DNA of 64,000 nucleotides from Chionoecetes opilio (GCA_016584305.1 JACEEZ010014051.1:108501-172500); one strand, 5' to 3'; counted from the first letter of the stretch, positions 20,929-31,947 are shown. Program-made: numbers and translations. The notes: a model not told the origin generated them from the letters alone.

Positions 20929-21129
20929 CCTGGGACGATTAGTGCCGTTGTTTTGAGGCTGCCGTTGTTTTGAATGCCGGTTAAACGAGGTTCTCCTGTA
21001 CCTTAATTTTTTTCATGTGATTTTCATGCTTTTTTCCCCCTTAATATATCTACATTCTAAAAGTCGGAAAATTCCATTACTCGGCTCGGCGCTGGTCCCG
21101 AGGTTGCCGAGTTTGGGAACTTCAACCTG
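20238..21129 (+). mobile_element. MITE B inserted in gag, itself carrying MITE I
   Basis: Family B ends with TA duplications at 20236-20237 and 21130-21131. The interior differs from other B copies and contains a separate TA-flanked insertion (20525-20998). Confidence 0.85.
20525..20998. mobile_element. pogo-like MITE I
   Basis: Ends CAGGAGAACCTCGTTTATCC and its inverse TTAAACGAGGTTCTCCTG, bordered by TA. The interior contains a reversed LINE 3' end (ggaactggccaagggcacaa) between a poly(T) (20629-20660) and a poly(A) (20886-20927). Confidence 0.8.
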
Positions 21130-21132
21130 TAT

Positions 21133-21714
21133 TTGTGTTGTGTAGATATGGCAGCTGACATCGAAGCATTGTTTGAGAATACTAGAGACGAAGAGTCCTC
21201 GAAATTAGAAGCAAACTCAGTTAAAGTGTCTTCTGGAGCAAAGTTAAGGTGTTTGTCAGACGCCTGTTTTGCTGTGGCAGGATGCATGAGAAACATGAAG
21301 GTGTAGTAACCTATAAGGTTACCTACAGCTGCCAGTGTCATTTTTCCTTCATCAACCCATTCTGAAGATTCCAGTTGTCTTATTAAGTCTAATTTGACGT
21401 TGGATGATTTCTGCAAGGCTGACATGACTGGCAGTGGGTGATCTTGCCTTTTGTGGTTGTCGGCTAGTCTAAAAAGTGGTGCAAGGCTACCGGACTTTTG
21501 ACTGCCAGAGGAATATTTGGTAAATTTAGCTTTGTATTCCTCATAAGTCTTAATGGTGAGAAATAGATCACTCTGAAGGAGTTGTCCTGCGAGGCAGTCT
21601 GATAAGTCACAGCGGGACTTGAGTTGAGCGATTTTAAGACTGTCGAGAGTGATGTTATGACGTCCGATCTCGTCATCTACCTATCCAAGTAGAATGTGTA
21701 CCGGCGGTATGTTT
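21133..21714 (-). pseudogene. Gypsy gag capsid region
   Basis: Contains SSNVKLDLIRQLESSEWVDE, then LAAVGNLIGYYTFMFLMHP, a helical non-catalytic gag-like segment, with at least one frameshift near 21440-21470. The N-terminal part of gag is replaced by the 42-bp array. Confidence 0.65.
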
Positions 21715-22437
21715 GCACCGGTAAACTTAGGATAGGAAGGAACTCCATGTACCAGAGTGACGGTAAACTTAGGATAGGAAGGAACTCCATGTACCAGAGT
21801 GACGGTAAACTTAAGATAGGAAGGAACTCCATGTACCAGAGTGACGGTAAACTTAGGATAGGAAGGAACTCCATGTACCAGAGTGACGGTAAACTTAGGA
21901 TAGGAAGGAACTCCATGTACCAGAGTGACGGTAAACTTAAGATAGGAAGGAACTCCATGTACCAGAGTGACGGTAAACTTAGGATAGGAAGGAACTCCAT
22001 GTACCAGAGTGACGGTAAACTTAAGATAGGAAGGAACTCCATGTACCAGAGTGACGGTAAACTTAAGATAGGAAGGAACTCCATGTACCAGAGTGACGGT
22101 AAACTTAGGATAGGAAGGAACTCCATGTACCAGAGTGACGGTAAACTTAAAGATAGGAAGGAACTCCATGTACCAGAGTGACGGTAAACTTAGGATAGGA
22201 AGGAACTCCATGTACCAGAGTGACGGTAAACTTAAGATAGGAAGGAACTCCATGTACCAGAGTGACGGTAAACTTAAGATAGGAAGGAACTCCATGTACC
22301 AGAGTGACGGTAAACTTAAGATAGGAAGGAACTCCATGTACCAGAGTGACGGTAAACTTAAGATAGGAAGGAACTCCATGTACCAGAGTGACGGTAAACT
22401 TAAGATAGGAAGGAACTCCATGTACCAGAGTGACGGA
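21715..22437. repeat. 42-bp minisatellite in the gag region, about 17 copies
   Basis: The unit begins gacggtaaacttaggatagg and ends accagagt, with an A/G variant at one position. One unit near 22150 has an extra A. Open in several frames because 42 is a multiple of 3. Confidence 0.93.
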
Positions 22438-22530
22438 GGATTGTGTTGGTGGGTCAGACATGAGGATCGGAGAATGTGTGAAAGAAGCCGAAAGGATTGA
22501 AAATATCAGAGTACACAAAGCGTATTGCAT

Positions 22531-22572
<42 letters not shown>

Positions 22573-22950
22573 TAATATAAGTAGTACGTAAAAATTATAA
22601 ATTGAAAGCTATGCAAGATAACGTGAATAGAAGGAAATCACACGGTGTAATTTGAGGATTGTCCGTGTATAACTGATGGAACAAAAAGGTGTGTGTGTCA
22701 GTGTGGAGATCGTCAGTTTATCACTTATGTAACAAAAGAAAAAATTATAAATGGACTAAATAAAAGAGCCCTTACGCTCACAAAACACAAATACCGTAAC
22801 TCAGCGGAAGCCCACAAAGTCCAAAGGGGCGGCAGTATCAGACACGGACAACGGACACTGTTAGGCGGACGCTGTAACACCTCACACACCACACAGCGTT
22901 GCGGGTATAACAGGCCACAGGATCCCTTGGAAGTCCAGTAAATATCAGTA
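22438..22950 (-). other. Gypsy leader region, unassigned
   Basis: Includes a (TAA)n run at 22533-22571. No domain was recognised. It lies between gag and MITE E. Confidence 0.45.
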
Positions 22951-23613
22951 CAGGGAGGTCCCGTTAACGGCATGACGGTATACGAGAATCCATGATACAG
23001 AATGTGTAATTAGGGTCTATTTCAATATACGAGATCGAAAATCCAATGATAAGACATTCAAACTGGGGTGAGTAAAATTATCAAGTTCAAAATACTCGCC
23101 CTACCACTCCTGGGCTGGACAAAGGGGGATTTAGTTGACCCCAGTCAGGTCACCCCTAGCAAGCCGTGACCTGAAGGGTAATTAAGCATATGGCGCGGCC
23201 TGACCTTTAGGGGTAATTAGCAGGTGTGCGGCTCCAACCTTGGGACCGCTACACTACCTTCTCTTGTATCACGCGGCGTCCCCTACATTACAACGTCTTT
23301 TTTGCTTGTTATGCATGTTTTATGTTTAATTAATGTGCAGTTATGTTATTTTGTGTGCTATTTTCTCTTTCAGAATGCTTTTTCTACAGAATAGGTAGTA
23401 CACTGTGGGTAATATAGACGCTGTGTGTTTGTTGTGTTTGCTACAGTTTATTTTAGCTTGAAAAAAGATATCCTTTTTTTTCTTTTCTTTTTAATTGCTG
23501 GTCCTGGAACCAAACCTATATTTTACCATTAGTTATGTGTTTCGTTATACCAGATTTCACTTTACGAGTATGCCAGGTGGAACCTAACTGCTCGTATCTT
23601 CGGGACCTCCCTG
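22951..23613 (-). mobile_element. MITE E, copy 2, one internal unit
   Basis: Complete ends (CAGGGAGGTCCCG... and ...CGGGACCTCCCTG) with TA outside. Carries a single copy of the 110-bp unit around 23135-23250. Confidence 0.87.
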
Positions 23614-24257
23614 TACAGTCATAAATGAATAAAATAATAATATGGAAATACAAAAGAGATGACACTACCAAAAAATTGAAACCAGAAAATGAATATAGAC
23701 ACCATCTATAGGGTATTGAAAACACATGGGAAAAAATATGATAATAATAATGTTATGGAATACTTAACGGATGTTTGGAGAGGTGGAACAGGTGGAGGTG
23801 GCAGGCGTGCAGCATCGCGTGGATGTTGTGGAGTAGGCGGCAGCGTTGTCCCACGTGGAGGACGGTGGAGGAAGCGGCGCGGTCTTGTAGTGTAGAGTTG
23901 TGGACAATGTGGAGTAGGTGGACGAAGTGTGGTGGAGGCGACGGTGAATCGGTGGAGGTCTGGGCGGCGTCGGTGGAGGTGAGGCTGATGGAGGGGCGGC
24001 GAGGGTGGCCCGGTTTGATGAGGGGGCGGCGTGGTAAGTGGAGGCGAGGAATGTGGATGTTATTTCGCTTTTGCCGTGTGGATGAACGTGCAAGCGATGT
24101 CTACGGCAGGCGTGGTGAGGCGGCAGCTTGTCCTGGCCGCGCGGTATGTGGGTAGCGTGGGGCGGCCTTTGTTTGCGGGGGTGGCGTCGATGGAGGCGAG
24201 TCAATGAGAAATATGAACGACGCGATTTTACCAGATCCCACTGCTAAACCACCAATA
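23614..24257 (-). other. Gypsy 5' leader, GC-rich, with an Arg/Pro-rich open frame
   Basis: A 146-residue minus-strand frame (23764-24204) is rich in His, Pro, Thr and Arg and shows no domain. Next to the candidate 5' LTR the minus strand reads TGGTGGTTTAGCAGTGGGAT, resembling Gypsy primer-binding/leader sequence. The tRNA match was not tested. Confidence 0.4.
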
Positions 24258-24572
24258 TGTAGGAGAAGGATATCTCCGTAAGGTGTAAGCAGGGATGTTG
24301 AAAGACTTCACTGCTTGGGGAGTTTATTCAATACAAGGGTATGGTATGGCGTCGTGAGAGCCTCGGTGGGGGAAAGTCTTGTCTGTGTGGTTCCTTGGTA
24401 TGCTCCGGTGACCTGCGGGGTGTCTGCCCGCTTGGGCTGGCACCGTGCGCTGGCGGGAAGCCTAGGCCTTCCTCTGTTACCCAGAGCCCCTTGTCTGGGT
24501 AGACGCTAACTTAAGCCTAACATCTAGTTACAATAATAATAATCCTACATAGGCTCGGTCTCGCTACCCGAG
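24258..24572 (-). mobile_element. candidate 5' LTR of the minus-strand Gypsy element
   Basis: Partner of 13707-14021: identical length and about 97% identical. AATAAA is conserved in minus orientation. LTR divergence at this level suggests an old insertion, consistent with the many breaks in gag and pol. Confidence 0.62.
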
Positions 24573-24589
24573 GGAGTACCATACCATAG

Positions 24590-24950
24590 ACTGCCATCTA
24601 TGGAGGAAAGAAGGCAAAGAGGGGATGTCATAGCAATGTACAGAGGAATAACGGGCTTACAGAAAATTGACAAAGAGGACATGTTTGTGATGGACACGGG
24701 AACCACAAGAGGACACGGAAAAAAAGCTGAAAAAGATGAGATGCATGAAGGATATTAAGAAATACAGCTTTCCAAACCGGAGTATTGATCCGTGGAATGA
24801 CCTGGACAACCATAGAGTCAATGCAGAGTGTATCTACGAGTCTGAGGATAAAATTGACCAAATGAGATTGGGAGTATAGCTCACTTCTTGTATGTATATC
24901 ACAACTTGGTAAATACACACACACACACACACACATACAAACACACTCCT
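24590..24950 (+). mobile_element. LINE C-terminal end with (AC)n tail
   Basis: Reads MEERRQRGDVIAMYRGITGL, QKIDKEDMFVMDTGTTRGHG, then degenerates and ends aacttggtaaatac followed by (AC)n. Same family as 5115-5620 and 24965-25345. Confidence 0.72.
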
Positions 24951-24964
24951 AAACACTTGTACTA

Positions 24965-25345
24965 AAAACTCCCAACACTTGAGAAAAGAAGAGAAAGGGG
25001 AGATTTTATAGCAGTGTCTAGAGCATCAATGGGTCTGGAAAACATGGCTAGAGAAGATCTGTTTGTGTGGGACGACAGAAGTACAAGAGGTCATGAGAAG
25101 AAATTGAAAAGGACAACAGCATAGAGGAATACAAAATAAAAGGTTCCCGTATAGAAGCCTAGAGCCGGAAGAAACTGATTGCAAAGTGAGGTAATGCAGA
25201 AGTATTCAGGAATTTCAAGGCAAGCTGGATATAGTAGATTTGGAGACGGGACAGTACGAGCAAACTGTTTCTGCAGTACAACTAGCTAAATACATAGGGT
25301 AAATACAACTAGGTAAATACACATAAGTATCATGAGTATCAAGGA
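24965..25345 (+). mobile_element. LINE C-terminal end, second copy
   Basis: Reads EKRRERGDFIAVSRASMGLE, REDLFVWDDRSTRGHEKKLK, then breaks. The 3' tail has repeated taaatacaactaggtaaata, the likely recognition tail of this LINE family. Confidence 0.72.
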
Positions 25346-25349
25346 CATG

Positions 25350-25698
25350 AGTATTAAGGAATGGTTCGGCAGAGGGGAGGAGTAGGAGGAATGGTTCGGC
25401 AGAGGGGAGGAGTAGGAGGAATGGTTCGGCAGAGGGGAGGAGTAGGAGGAATGGTTCGGCAGAGGGCAGGAGTAGGAGGAATGGTTCGGCAGAGGGGAGG
25501 AGTAGGAGGAATGGTTCGGAGAGGCAGGAGTAGGAGGAATGGTTCGGCAGAGGGGAGGAGTAGGAGGAATGGTTCGGCAGAGGGGAGGAGTAGGAGGAAT
25601 GGTTCGGCAGAGGGCAGGAGTAGGAGGAATGGTTCGGCAGAGGGGAGGAGTAGGAGGAATGGTTCGGCAGAGGGGAGGAGTAGGAGGAATGGTTCGGC
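25350..25698. repeat. 30-bp minisatellite, about 12 copies
   Basis: Unit gaatggttcggcagagggga plus ggagtaggag, with one shortened unit near 25520. It lies at the junction between one LINE tail and the 5' part of the next LINE copy. Confidence 0.92.
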
Positions 25699-25699
25699 A

Positions 25700-26381
25700 A
25701 ACTGTAGAAAGTGTCTAAAAATAGTATTTGCCAACGATGACGGGTTGAGATCGGCAAGTTTAGTGGTAAGTGACTTCATGAGGAACAAGGAACCAGGTGT
25801 GTTGTGCTTGGTGGAGACGGAATAGAGTAATGATAACGATATATAAAGGGAAGATACAATTATAGAAAAGCCAACTATGTGGGATTACAGAAGTTGTTTA
25901 CTGAATGCAATTGGCAGCCCTTCCACGAGGCCAGAAATGTGGAGGAGACATGGGGCTATTTCTTGGTAATGTATAATACTGCTGTTGATATGAATGTACC
26001 AAAGATAAGGAATGTATAATAAGGGAGGCAGAGGATAAGGATAAGGGAAGGAAAACTGGAAGAATGGCTGGTTTAGTAGAAGATGTGAAGTAGCAAAAGG
26101 AGAGCATGGAACAGACTGAGAAGGAAGATGAATAATAGGACAAGGGAAGAATACAAGAGAGCTAGAAATGCATAGTGTAAAATTCCGCAGAGATGAAGAG
26201 AGGAGTTATGAAAGAGGCATAATAGAAAAATGCATGAATGAATAATTTTGTTTTATAGGTTTATCAACGGGAAATTACAGCAAAAAGACGGGATCAACAA
26301 GCTAAGAGTGAAAGGGACAGTCTACGAAGAACCAGTGTACTTGTGGCCATTTGGAAAGAGTGACCATGTGGTAGTGTGGTA
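25700..26381 (+). mobile_element. LINE endonuclease-to-RT fragment
   Basis: In pieces: FMRNKEPGVLCLVETE (endonuclease start), WQPFHEARNVEETWG and FLVMYNTAVDMNVPK (linker), then DEERSYERGIIEKC and LFYRFINGKLQQKDGI (RT lead-in). Several frameshifts. Interrupted by MITE B at 26382. Confidence 0.7.
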
Positions 26382-26780
26382 CAGGTTGAAGTTCCCAAAC
26401 TCGGCAACCTCGGGACCAGCGCCGAGCCGAGTAATGGAATTTTCCGACTTTTAGAACGTAGATATATTAAGGGAAAAAAAGCATGAAAATCACATAAAAA
26501 AAATGTTTGGACGTTTGGGAGCCATAATACCAATAACAGACCTGTAGAAGTACACAAAATAACAGTGTACACAACTCTACAGTCACAACACCACTGAACA
26601 ATAACAACAAACAAATCGGCGGGAGAAACCCAGCGGCCTAGTGTGGTGGCACCCAGCGGCCGACCCGGCAACTACGCGCCGGGTTTTGGGTGTTCTGCCG
26701 GGTTTTGGAAAATCCGGAACCATAGCCGAGTTTTGGGTGTTGCCGAGTCTTGGGATGCCGAGTTTGGGAACTTCAACCTG
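26382..26780 (-). mobile_element. MITE B in the LINE RT region
   Basis: Complete family B ends with TA duplications at 26380-26381 and 26781-26782. The LINE coding sequence resumes immediately after. Confidence 0.88.
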
Positions 26781-26782
26781 TA

Positions 26783-27636
26783 TTGGAATGCCAAGACGTA
26801 AATAAAGCACCAGGTCCAGATGGAGTTTCAAACTGGATTTTGAAGGACTGTAGGGAGCATTATAAAAGTGGATAAGGTGGATAAAGGTGGTGGAGGGCTG
26901 ATAAAGGTGGTGGAGGGCTGATAAAGGTGGTGGAGGGCTGATAAAGGTGGTGGAGGGCTGATAAAGGTGGTGGAGGGCTGATAAAAGGTGGTGGAGGGCT
27001 GATAAAGGTGGTGGAGGGCTGATAAAAGGTGGTGGAGGGCTGATAAAGGTGGTGGAGGGCTGATAAAGGTGGTGGAGGGCTGATAAAAGGTGGTGGAGGG
27101 CTGATAAAGGTGGTGGAGGGCTGATAAAGGTGGTGGAGGGCTGATAAAGGTGGTGGAGGGCTGATAAAGGTGGTGGAGGGCTGATAAAGGTGGTGGAGGG
27201 CTGATAAAGGTGGTGGAGGGCTGATAAAGGTGGTGGAGGGCTGATAAAGGTGGTGGAGGGCTGATAAAGGTGGTGGATGGCTGATAAAGGTGGTGGAGGG
27301 CTGATAAAGGTGGTGGAGGGCTGATAAAGGTGGTGGAGGGCTGATAAAGGTGGTGGAGGGCTGATAAATAATATAAAGGCTGATAAATATAAGGCGGGTG
27401 ATAATATAAATATAAACATAAATATAAGGTATAATATAAGTTGATAAAAATTAAGGCGGATAAAGGGTGGTGGATAAAGTACACAGTCTAGTGACATGCT
27501 CCCTAGATGAGGTAAAGTACCCTAAGCAAGGAAAAGAGCATCAATTGTCCCATATGTAAAGGGAGGAACCAAGGGCAAGGAGGAACTGCTGAATTACAGA
27601 CCGGTCGCCTTGACTAGTGGAAAGCTATGTGAGAAG
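26783..27636 (+). mobile_element. LINE RT fragment split by a 20-bp array
   Basis: Before the array it encodes NKAPGPDGVSNWILKD (RT block 'APGPDGV'). After it come KVPKQGKEH and the NYRPV-like block near 27590-27625. The array (26875-27367) is about 25 copies of gctgataaaggtggtggagg. Confidence 0.75.
26875..27367. repeat. 20-bp minisatellite, about 25 copies
   Basis: Unit gctgataaaggtggtggagg. Five units have an extra A. It decays into AT-rich sequence by 27480. Confidence 0.94.
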
Positions 27637-27639
27637 ATT

Positions 27640-28028
27640 AAAATTACTCACTCGAGAGACGCAGAGTGAGGGGCGATCTGATAGAAGTTTTTAAGTGGAT
27701 AAAGGGATTTGATAAAGGAGAGGTAGGAAAAGTTCTTACGGCTTTTAACCAGGGTAGAACAAGAAGTAGGAAGCTGGAAGCTGGAAAACCGTAGATTTAA
27801 AAAAGAAATAGGGTAAAACTGGTTCACAAATAGGGTGGTGAATGACTGGCATGGACTCAGTAGACAGGTAGTTAGTGCGGAGTCATTAGGGAGCTTTAAA
27901 AGGAGGCTGGACAGTGTTATGGATGGGGATGAAAGGTGGATGTAGGTAGTGTTAGGTAACAGGAACTACCACGTGTAGGTCTCACGGCCTCTTGTAGCTT
28001 CCTTATTTTTTTATGTTCTTATGTTCTT
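27640..28028 (+). mobile_element. LINE family L3, 3' end
   Basis: Reads RRVRGDLIEVFKWIKGFDKG, KVLTAFNQGRTRS, NWFTNRVVNDWHGLSRQVV, SFKRRLD and MDGDERWM, then a 3' UTR (tgtaggtctcacggcctctt) and a tail of repeated TTATGTTCTTA. Other copies: 30815-31120, 36376-36650, 43466-43650, 51600-52080, and 61965-62105 reversed. Confidence 0.78.
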
Positions 28029-28163
28029 AAGATAGTAAGAGACAGATGGGTTAAGCATCTTGAGAAAATGAGTATCATAACAGACAGACAATTTGGATTC
28101 AGAGCTGGGAGTTCCTGGACATCAAACCTGCAATGCCTCCACTCAAGGGTGATCGACGTAGTA
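28029..28163 (+). mobile_element. LINE RT core fragment
   Basis: Reads LEKMSIITDRQFGFRAGSSW, then TSNLQCLHSRVIDV. QFGFR is a core LINE RT motif. MITE B follows. Confidence 0.75.
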
Positions 28164-28691
28164 CAGGTTGAAGTTCCCAAACTCGGCAACCTCGGGACCA
28201 GCGCCGAGCCGAGTAATGGAATTTTCCGACTTTTAGAACGTAGATATATTAAGGGGAAAAAAAGCATGAAAATCACATGAAAAAAATCACAGGAAAAAAT
28301 GATTTGGATTCTAATACGGTCTATAATACGTACTGAGATCGAGGAAGAAGGAGAATATGTATAAATATAAATCAGTATGAGCTTACCTGTACAAGAACAG
28401 GTGCTGGTATTCCAAAGAATGGAATATGGATCTTATACACATATCTTCATAACTGTTTGGCAGGGGTAGTCATAGGTCTACACAACTCTACAGTCACAAC
28501 ACCACTGAACAATAACAACAAACAAATCGGCGGGAGAAACCAAGCGGCCTAGTGTGGTGGCACCCAGCGGCCGACCCGGCAACTACGCGCCGGGTTTTGG
28601 GTGTTCTGCCGGGTTTTGGAAAATCCAGAACCATAGCCGAGTTTTGGGTGTTGCCGAGTCTTGGGATGCCGAGTTTGGGAACTTCAACCTG
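28164..28691 (-). mobile_element. MITE B, longer variant
   Basis: Complete family B ends and TA duplications. The middle (28290-28475) is unlike other B copies. LINE RT resumes after 28693. Confidence 0.83.
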
Positions 28692-28693
28692 TA

Positions 28694-28893
28694 CAAGAAA
28701 GAGATGGATGGGTGGATTGTGCTTACTTGGATCTAAAGAAAGCATTTGATAAGGTACCCCATAAAAGATTGCTGTGGAAACTGAATACGAAGGCGGACTG
28801 GGTGGTAATGTCCTGAAATGGGTGAAGGACTACTTAAAAGTGAGACAGATGAGAACCGTAATAAAGCGCCGTGTGTCAGGGTGGAGAAGTGTG
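28694..28893 (+). mobile_element. LINE RT core, continued
   Basis: Encodes AYLDLKKAFDKVPHKRL, the RT block with the first catalytic Asp, then VKDYLKVRQMRTV. Cut by a TTAA-type MITE. Confidence 0.8.
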
Positions 28894-29106
28894 TTAACCC
28901 CTTCACGCCCAGATCTTTCCTTTGCTATATAAAATTGTATGTTGTTGAGCCATAAAATTACAAAAAGTAGCTTAATATGTCAAATTAGTTAGTGGACAAA
29001 GATACTAAACAGGTCATAGCTATAAAATATTGCTTACATTCATTACAGTTGTCTAATGGTACCCAAATTACAATGGAAATTACGTCCTGGGCGTGAAGGG
29101 GGTTAA
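28894..29106. mobile_element. MITE F with TTAA target duplication, copy 1
   Basis: Flanked by TTAA (28894-28897, 29103-29106). Inverted ends start CCCCTTCACGCCCAG. TTAA duplication and CCC ends resemble piggyBac or Kolobok elements. Copies: 29924-30136, 34145-34355, 36132-36343, 42119-42334, and a split copy 52380-52567/55891-55920. Confidence 0.87.
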
Positions 29107-29129
29107 GCGGAGTACCTCAAGGATTGGTA
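29107..29129 (+). mobile_element. LINE RT motif SGVPQGLV between two MITEs
   Basis: Only about 20 bp of LINE survive between MITE F and MITE B, yet they encode the GVPQG RT block in the correct order. Confidence 0.75.
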
Positions 29130-29592
29130 CAGGTTGAAGTTCCCAAACTCGGCATCCCAAGACTCGCCAACACCCAAAACTCGGCTAGGGTTCCGGATTT
29201 TCCAAAACCCGGCAGAACACCCAAAACCCGGCGCGTAGTTGCCGGGTCGGCCGCTGGGTGCCACCACACTAGGCCGCTTGGTTTCTCCCGCCGATTTGTT
29301 TGTTGTTATTGTTCAGTGGTGTTGTGACTGTAGAGTTGTGTACACTGTTATTTTGTGTACTTCTACAAGTCTGTTATTGGTATTATGGCTCCCAAACGTC
29401 CAGGAACACCTACTGGTGCAAGTGAAAAGAAAAGGAAGAACAATGTGTTAACTATTTCTGAGAAAATTGACCTTTTGAAGAAGTTGGATGGCTTTTTTTC
29501 CCCTTAATATATCTACGTTCTAAAAGTCGGAAAATTCCATTACTCGGCTCGGCGCTGGTCCCGAGGTTGCCGAGTTTGGGAACTTCAACCTG
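29130..29592 (+). mobile_element. MITE B with transposase N-terminal fragment
   Basis: Family B ends and TA duplication. An ATG at 29385 opens MAPKRPGTPTGASEKKRKNN, then VLTISEKIDLLKKLDG, which is the start of a CENP-B-type HTH. This is the longest intact piece among the B copies. The rest of the transposase is deleted. Confidence 0.87.
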
Positions 29593-29594
29593 TA

Positions 29595-29923
29595 TTAGCA
29601 CCTGTTATGTTCGTGATTTGTGTTAATGACATGGTGACTGATTTGAAAAGAATGTGAGTGAGTTACGTGAGCCTGTTTGCAGATTGTGAAAATTATGAAG
29701 AAGGTTAAAAAGGAGGAGGACTGCAGACTCCTATAGGAAGATTTGGACAATATATGAATAGAGTCATATATGGAGAATGGAATTTAATGCAAAAAAGTGC
29801 AAGAATTTGATAAGATGTGAAGAAGATAAGATGGAATTACAAAATGGGAAGTGAGACAATCAATTAAGCACGTGAAGAAAGGATCTTGGCGGTGACGACT
29901 CCTGGCATCTTGGTACTTCCTCT
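29595..29923 (+). mobile_element. LINE RT C-terminal half
   Basis: Reads LAPVMFVICVNDMVTDLK, a degenerate active-site region (FAD), then a QEDLDN-like and WNLMQKSARI-like thumb region. Heavily frameshifted. Ends at MITE F. Confidence 0.65.
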
Positions 29924-30136
29924 CAACCCCTTCACACCCAGATCTTTCCTTGGCTATAAAAAAAATCATCTGTTTTTAGCCATGAAATTACGAAAAGTCA
30001 CTGAATATACCAAATTAGTTAGTGGACAAGGATACTAAACAGGTCATAGCTATAAAATATTGCTTATAGTCACAAAAAAACGTCTAATGGTACACAAATT
30101 ACAATGAAAATTACGTTCTGGGTCTCAAGAGGTTAA
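29924..30136. mobile_element. MITE F, copy 2
   Basis: Internal sequence closely matches copy 1. The right TTAA (30133-30136) is kept and the left one has mutated to TCAA. Confidence 0.85.
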
Positions 30137-30290
30137 CTTTCTCTCTATAAACTGATGCAACATTCTTGTCTTTGCGGTTACTGCCTTCTTTATGGGGACT
30201 AATCTAGCAGGCTTTTTCTTACTTATTTGTGTGCCCTTGGCCAGTCCTTTGTGATGTAAAAGAATGAAAAACAAGGAAAAAGTTGGACGA
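30137..30290 (+). mobile_element. jockey-like LINE 3' UTR fragment
   Basis: Shares tgtgcccttggccagt with the 3' end of the LINE at 49690-50480, where it follows the stop codon. Confidence 0.6.
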
Positions 30291-30442
30291 TTATAAAAAC
30301 TATTTAGTGTATTTTCAATGGTCGGGCAGGAAAAGATTATAAGGTTACCGTTAAGAAGACAAGAACTTTTTATAACACTGTGATGGATTAGGCTATTGGA
30401 TTACCATCTCTTTGTTGCAGAATTTATAGCTTCAAAATAATG

Positions 30443-30748
30443 GACATATCAGGCGCCAATTGAACGCACAGGCACTTAAAATGAAAAACGGCTAAGTTAA
30501 TCTAAAACAGATATGAACGGCACAAGCGCCACTTTTAAAAAACTGAGAAAAACGCGCTTAAAGTTTAGTCTAAGAAAATCAAGATATGAAACGGCACAAG
30601 CGCCACTTTTTATCAATGAAAAAAATGCACCTAAAGTGTTTTCAAAGTAAATAAAGTAAAATTTTCTTAGATTAAACTTTAAGCGCGTTTTTCTCAGTTT
30701 TTTAAAAGTGGCGCTTGTGCCGTTTCAATTCTAGGCGCCTGATATAGT
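30443..30748. mobile_element. inverted-repeat MITE G
   Basis: Outer ends ATATCAGGCGCC are inverted. An inner pair of about 64-bp arms (30518-30580 and 30661-30725) is nearly perfect, built on cggcacaagcgccacttt. No coding content. Confidence 0.75.
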
Positions 30749-30814
30749 CTTTATCATCAGATATTCACTGCGGCATTAAAGTCAAAAGTAAAGTCAGGTT
30801 ACAGATAGTATGTT

Positions 30815-31120
30815 TAATACGTTCTTACGGCTAGTAACCAGGGTAGAACAAGAAGTAATGGATTCAAGCTGGAAAGGTGTCAATTTAAAAAGGAGATAGG
30901 GAAAAACTGGTTCACAGATAGGGTGGTGAATGATTGGAATGGACTCAGTAGACAGGTGGTCACTGCAGAGTCAATAGGGAGCTTTAAAAGGAGCCTGCAT
31001 AAATTCATGGATGGGGATGAAAGGTGGATGTAGGTAGTGTTAGGTAACAGGAACTACCACGTGTAGGTCTCACGGCCTCTTGTAGCTTCCTTATTTTCTG
31101 ACGTTCTTATGTTCTTAATG
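30815..31120 (+). mobile_element. LINE L3 3' end
   Basis: Matches 27720-28028: KKEIGKNWFTDRVVNDWN region, 3' UTR and TTATGTTCTTA tail. Confidence 0.75.
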
Positions 31121-31344
31121 AGATGTGTAAGCATAACACAGAGTAAGTAATGGTAAATCTGGTAAATGGGAAGAAAATAAGGCTGGGGAATACGTTAAGA
31201 AAATTTATATTGATGAAGTTAGTAAGTAGATATAGAGAATTTAATTTTAGTGTTGATATCCGTCACTACCTTTGTCTTCTCTGTTGCTCAAAATATACTT
31301 TCCTTATTGTCCCACATATTGACCCCTGTCCCTTTCCTCTGCGG

Positions 31345-31446
31345 CCTACCACACACACACACTCACTACCACACACACACTACCACACACACACACTACC
31401 ACACACACACTACCACACACACACTACCACACACACACACACTCAC
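31345..31446. repeat. (CA)n/(CACTAC) microsatellite
   Basis: Runs of ACAC separated by CTACC. Confidence 0.93.
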
Positions 31447-31474
31447 TCACAACAGGGGAGGTAGATGGTAGTGT

Positions 31475-31940
31475 GTTGTAGCTTCCTTATGTTCTTATGT
31501 TCTTATATCATTATCAAGCTCTTATGTTCTTATATTGACACCTGCCCTTCCCTCCTTTATGTTCTTATATTGACACCTGCCCTTCCCTCCTTTATGTTCT
31601 TATATTGACACCTGCCCTTCCCTCCTTTATGTTCTTATATTGACACCTGCCCTTCCCTCCTTTATGTTCTTATATTGACACCTGCCCTTCCCTCCTTTAT
31701 GTTCTTATATTGACACCTGCCCTTCCCTCCTTTAGTTCTTATATTGACACCTGCCCTTCCCTCCTTTATGTTCTTATATTGACACCTGCCCTTCCCTCCT
31801 TTATGTTCTTATATTGACACCTGCCCTTCCCTCCTTTATGTTCTTATATTGACACCTGCCCTTCCCTCCTTTATGTTCTTATATTGACACCTGCCCTTCC
31901 CTCCTTTATGTTCTTATATTGACGCCTGCCCTTCCCTCTG
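31475..31940. repeat. 35-bp minisatellite formed at a LINE tail/acceptor junction
   Basis: Starts in a truncated L3 tail (ttgtagcttccttatgttct), then about 12 copies of tttatgttcttatattgaca plus cctgcccttccctcc. The final copy runs into cttccctctgcccccag, the acceptor of the exon at 31948. Confidence 0.9.
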
Positions 31941-31947
31941 CCCCCAG

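Noticed and set aside
23764..24204. Arg/Pro/His-rich 146-residue frame as a gag or host protein
   Set aside because: Biased composition in a GC-rich leader, with no gag motif. Kept only as leader sequence.
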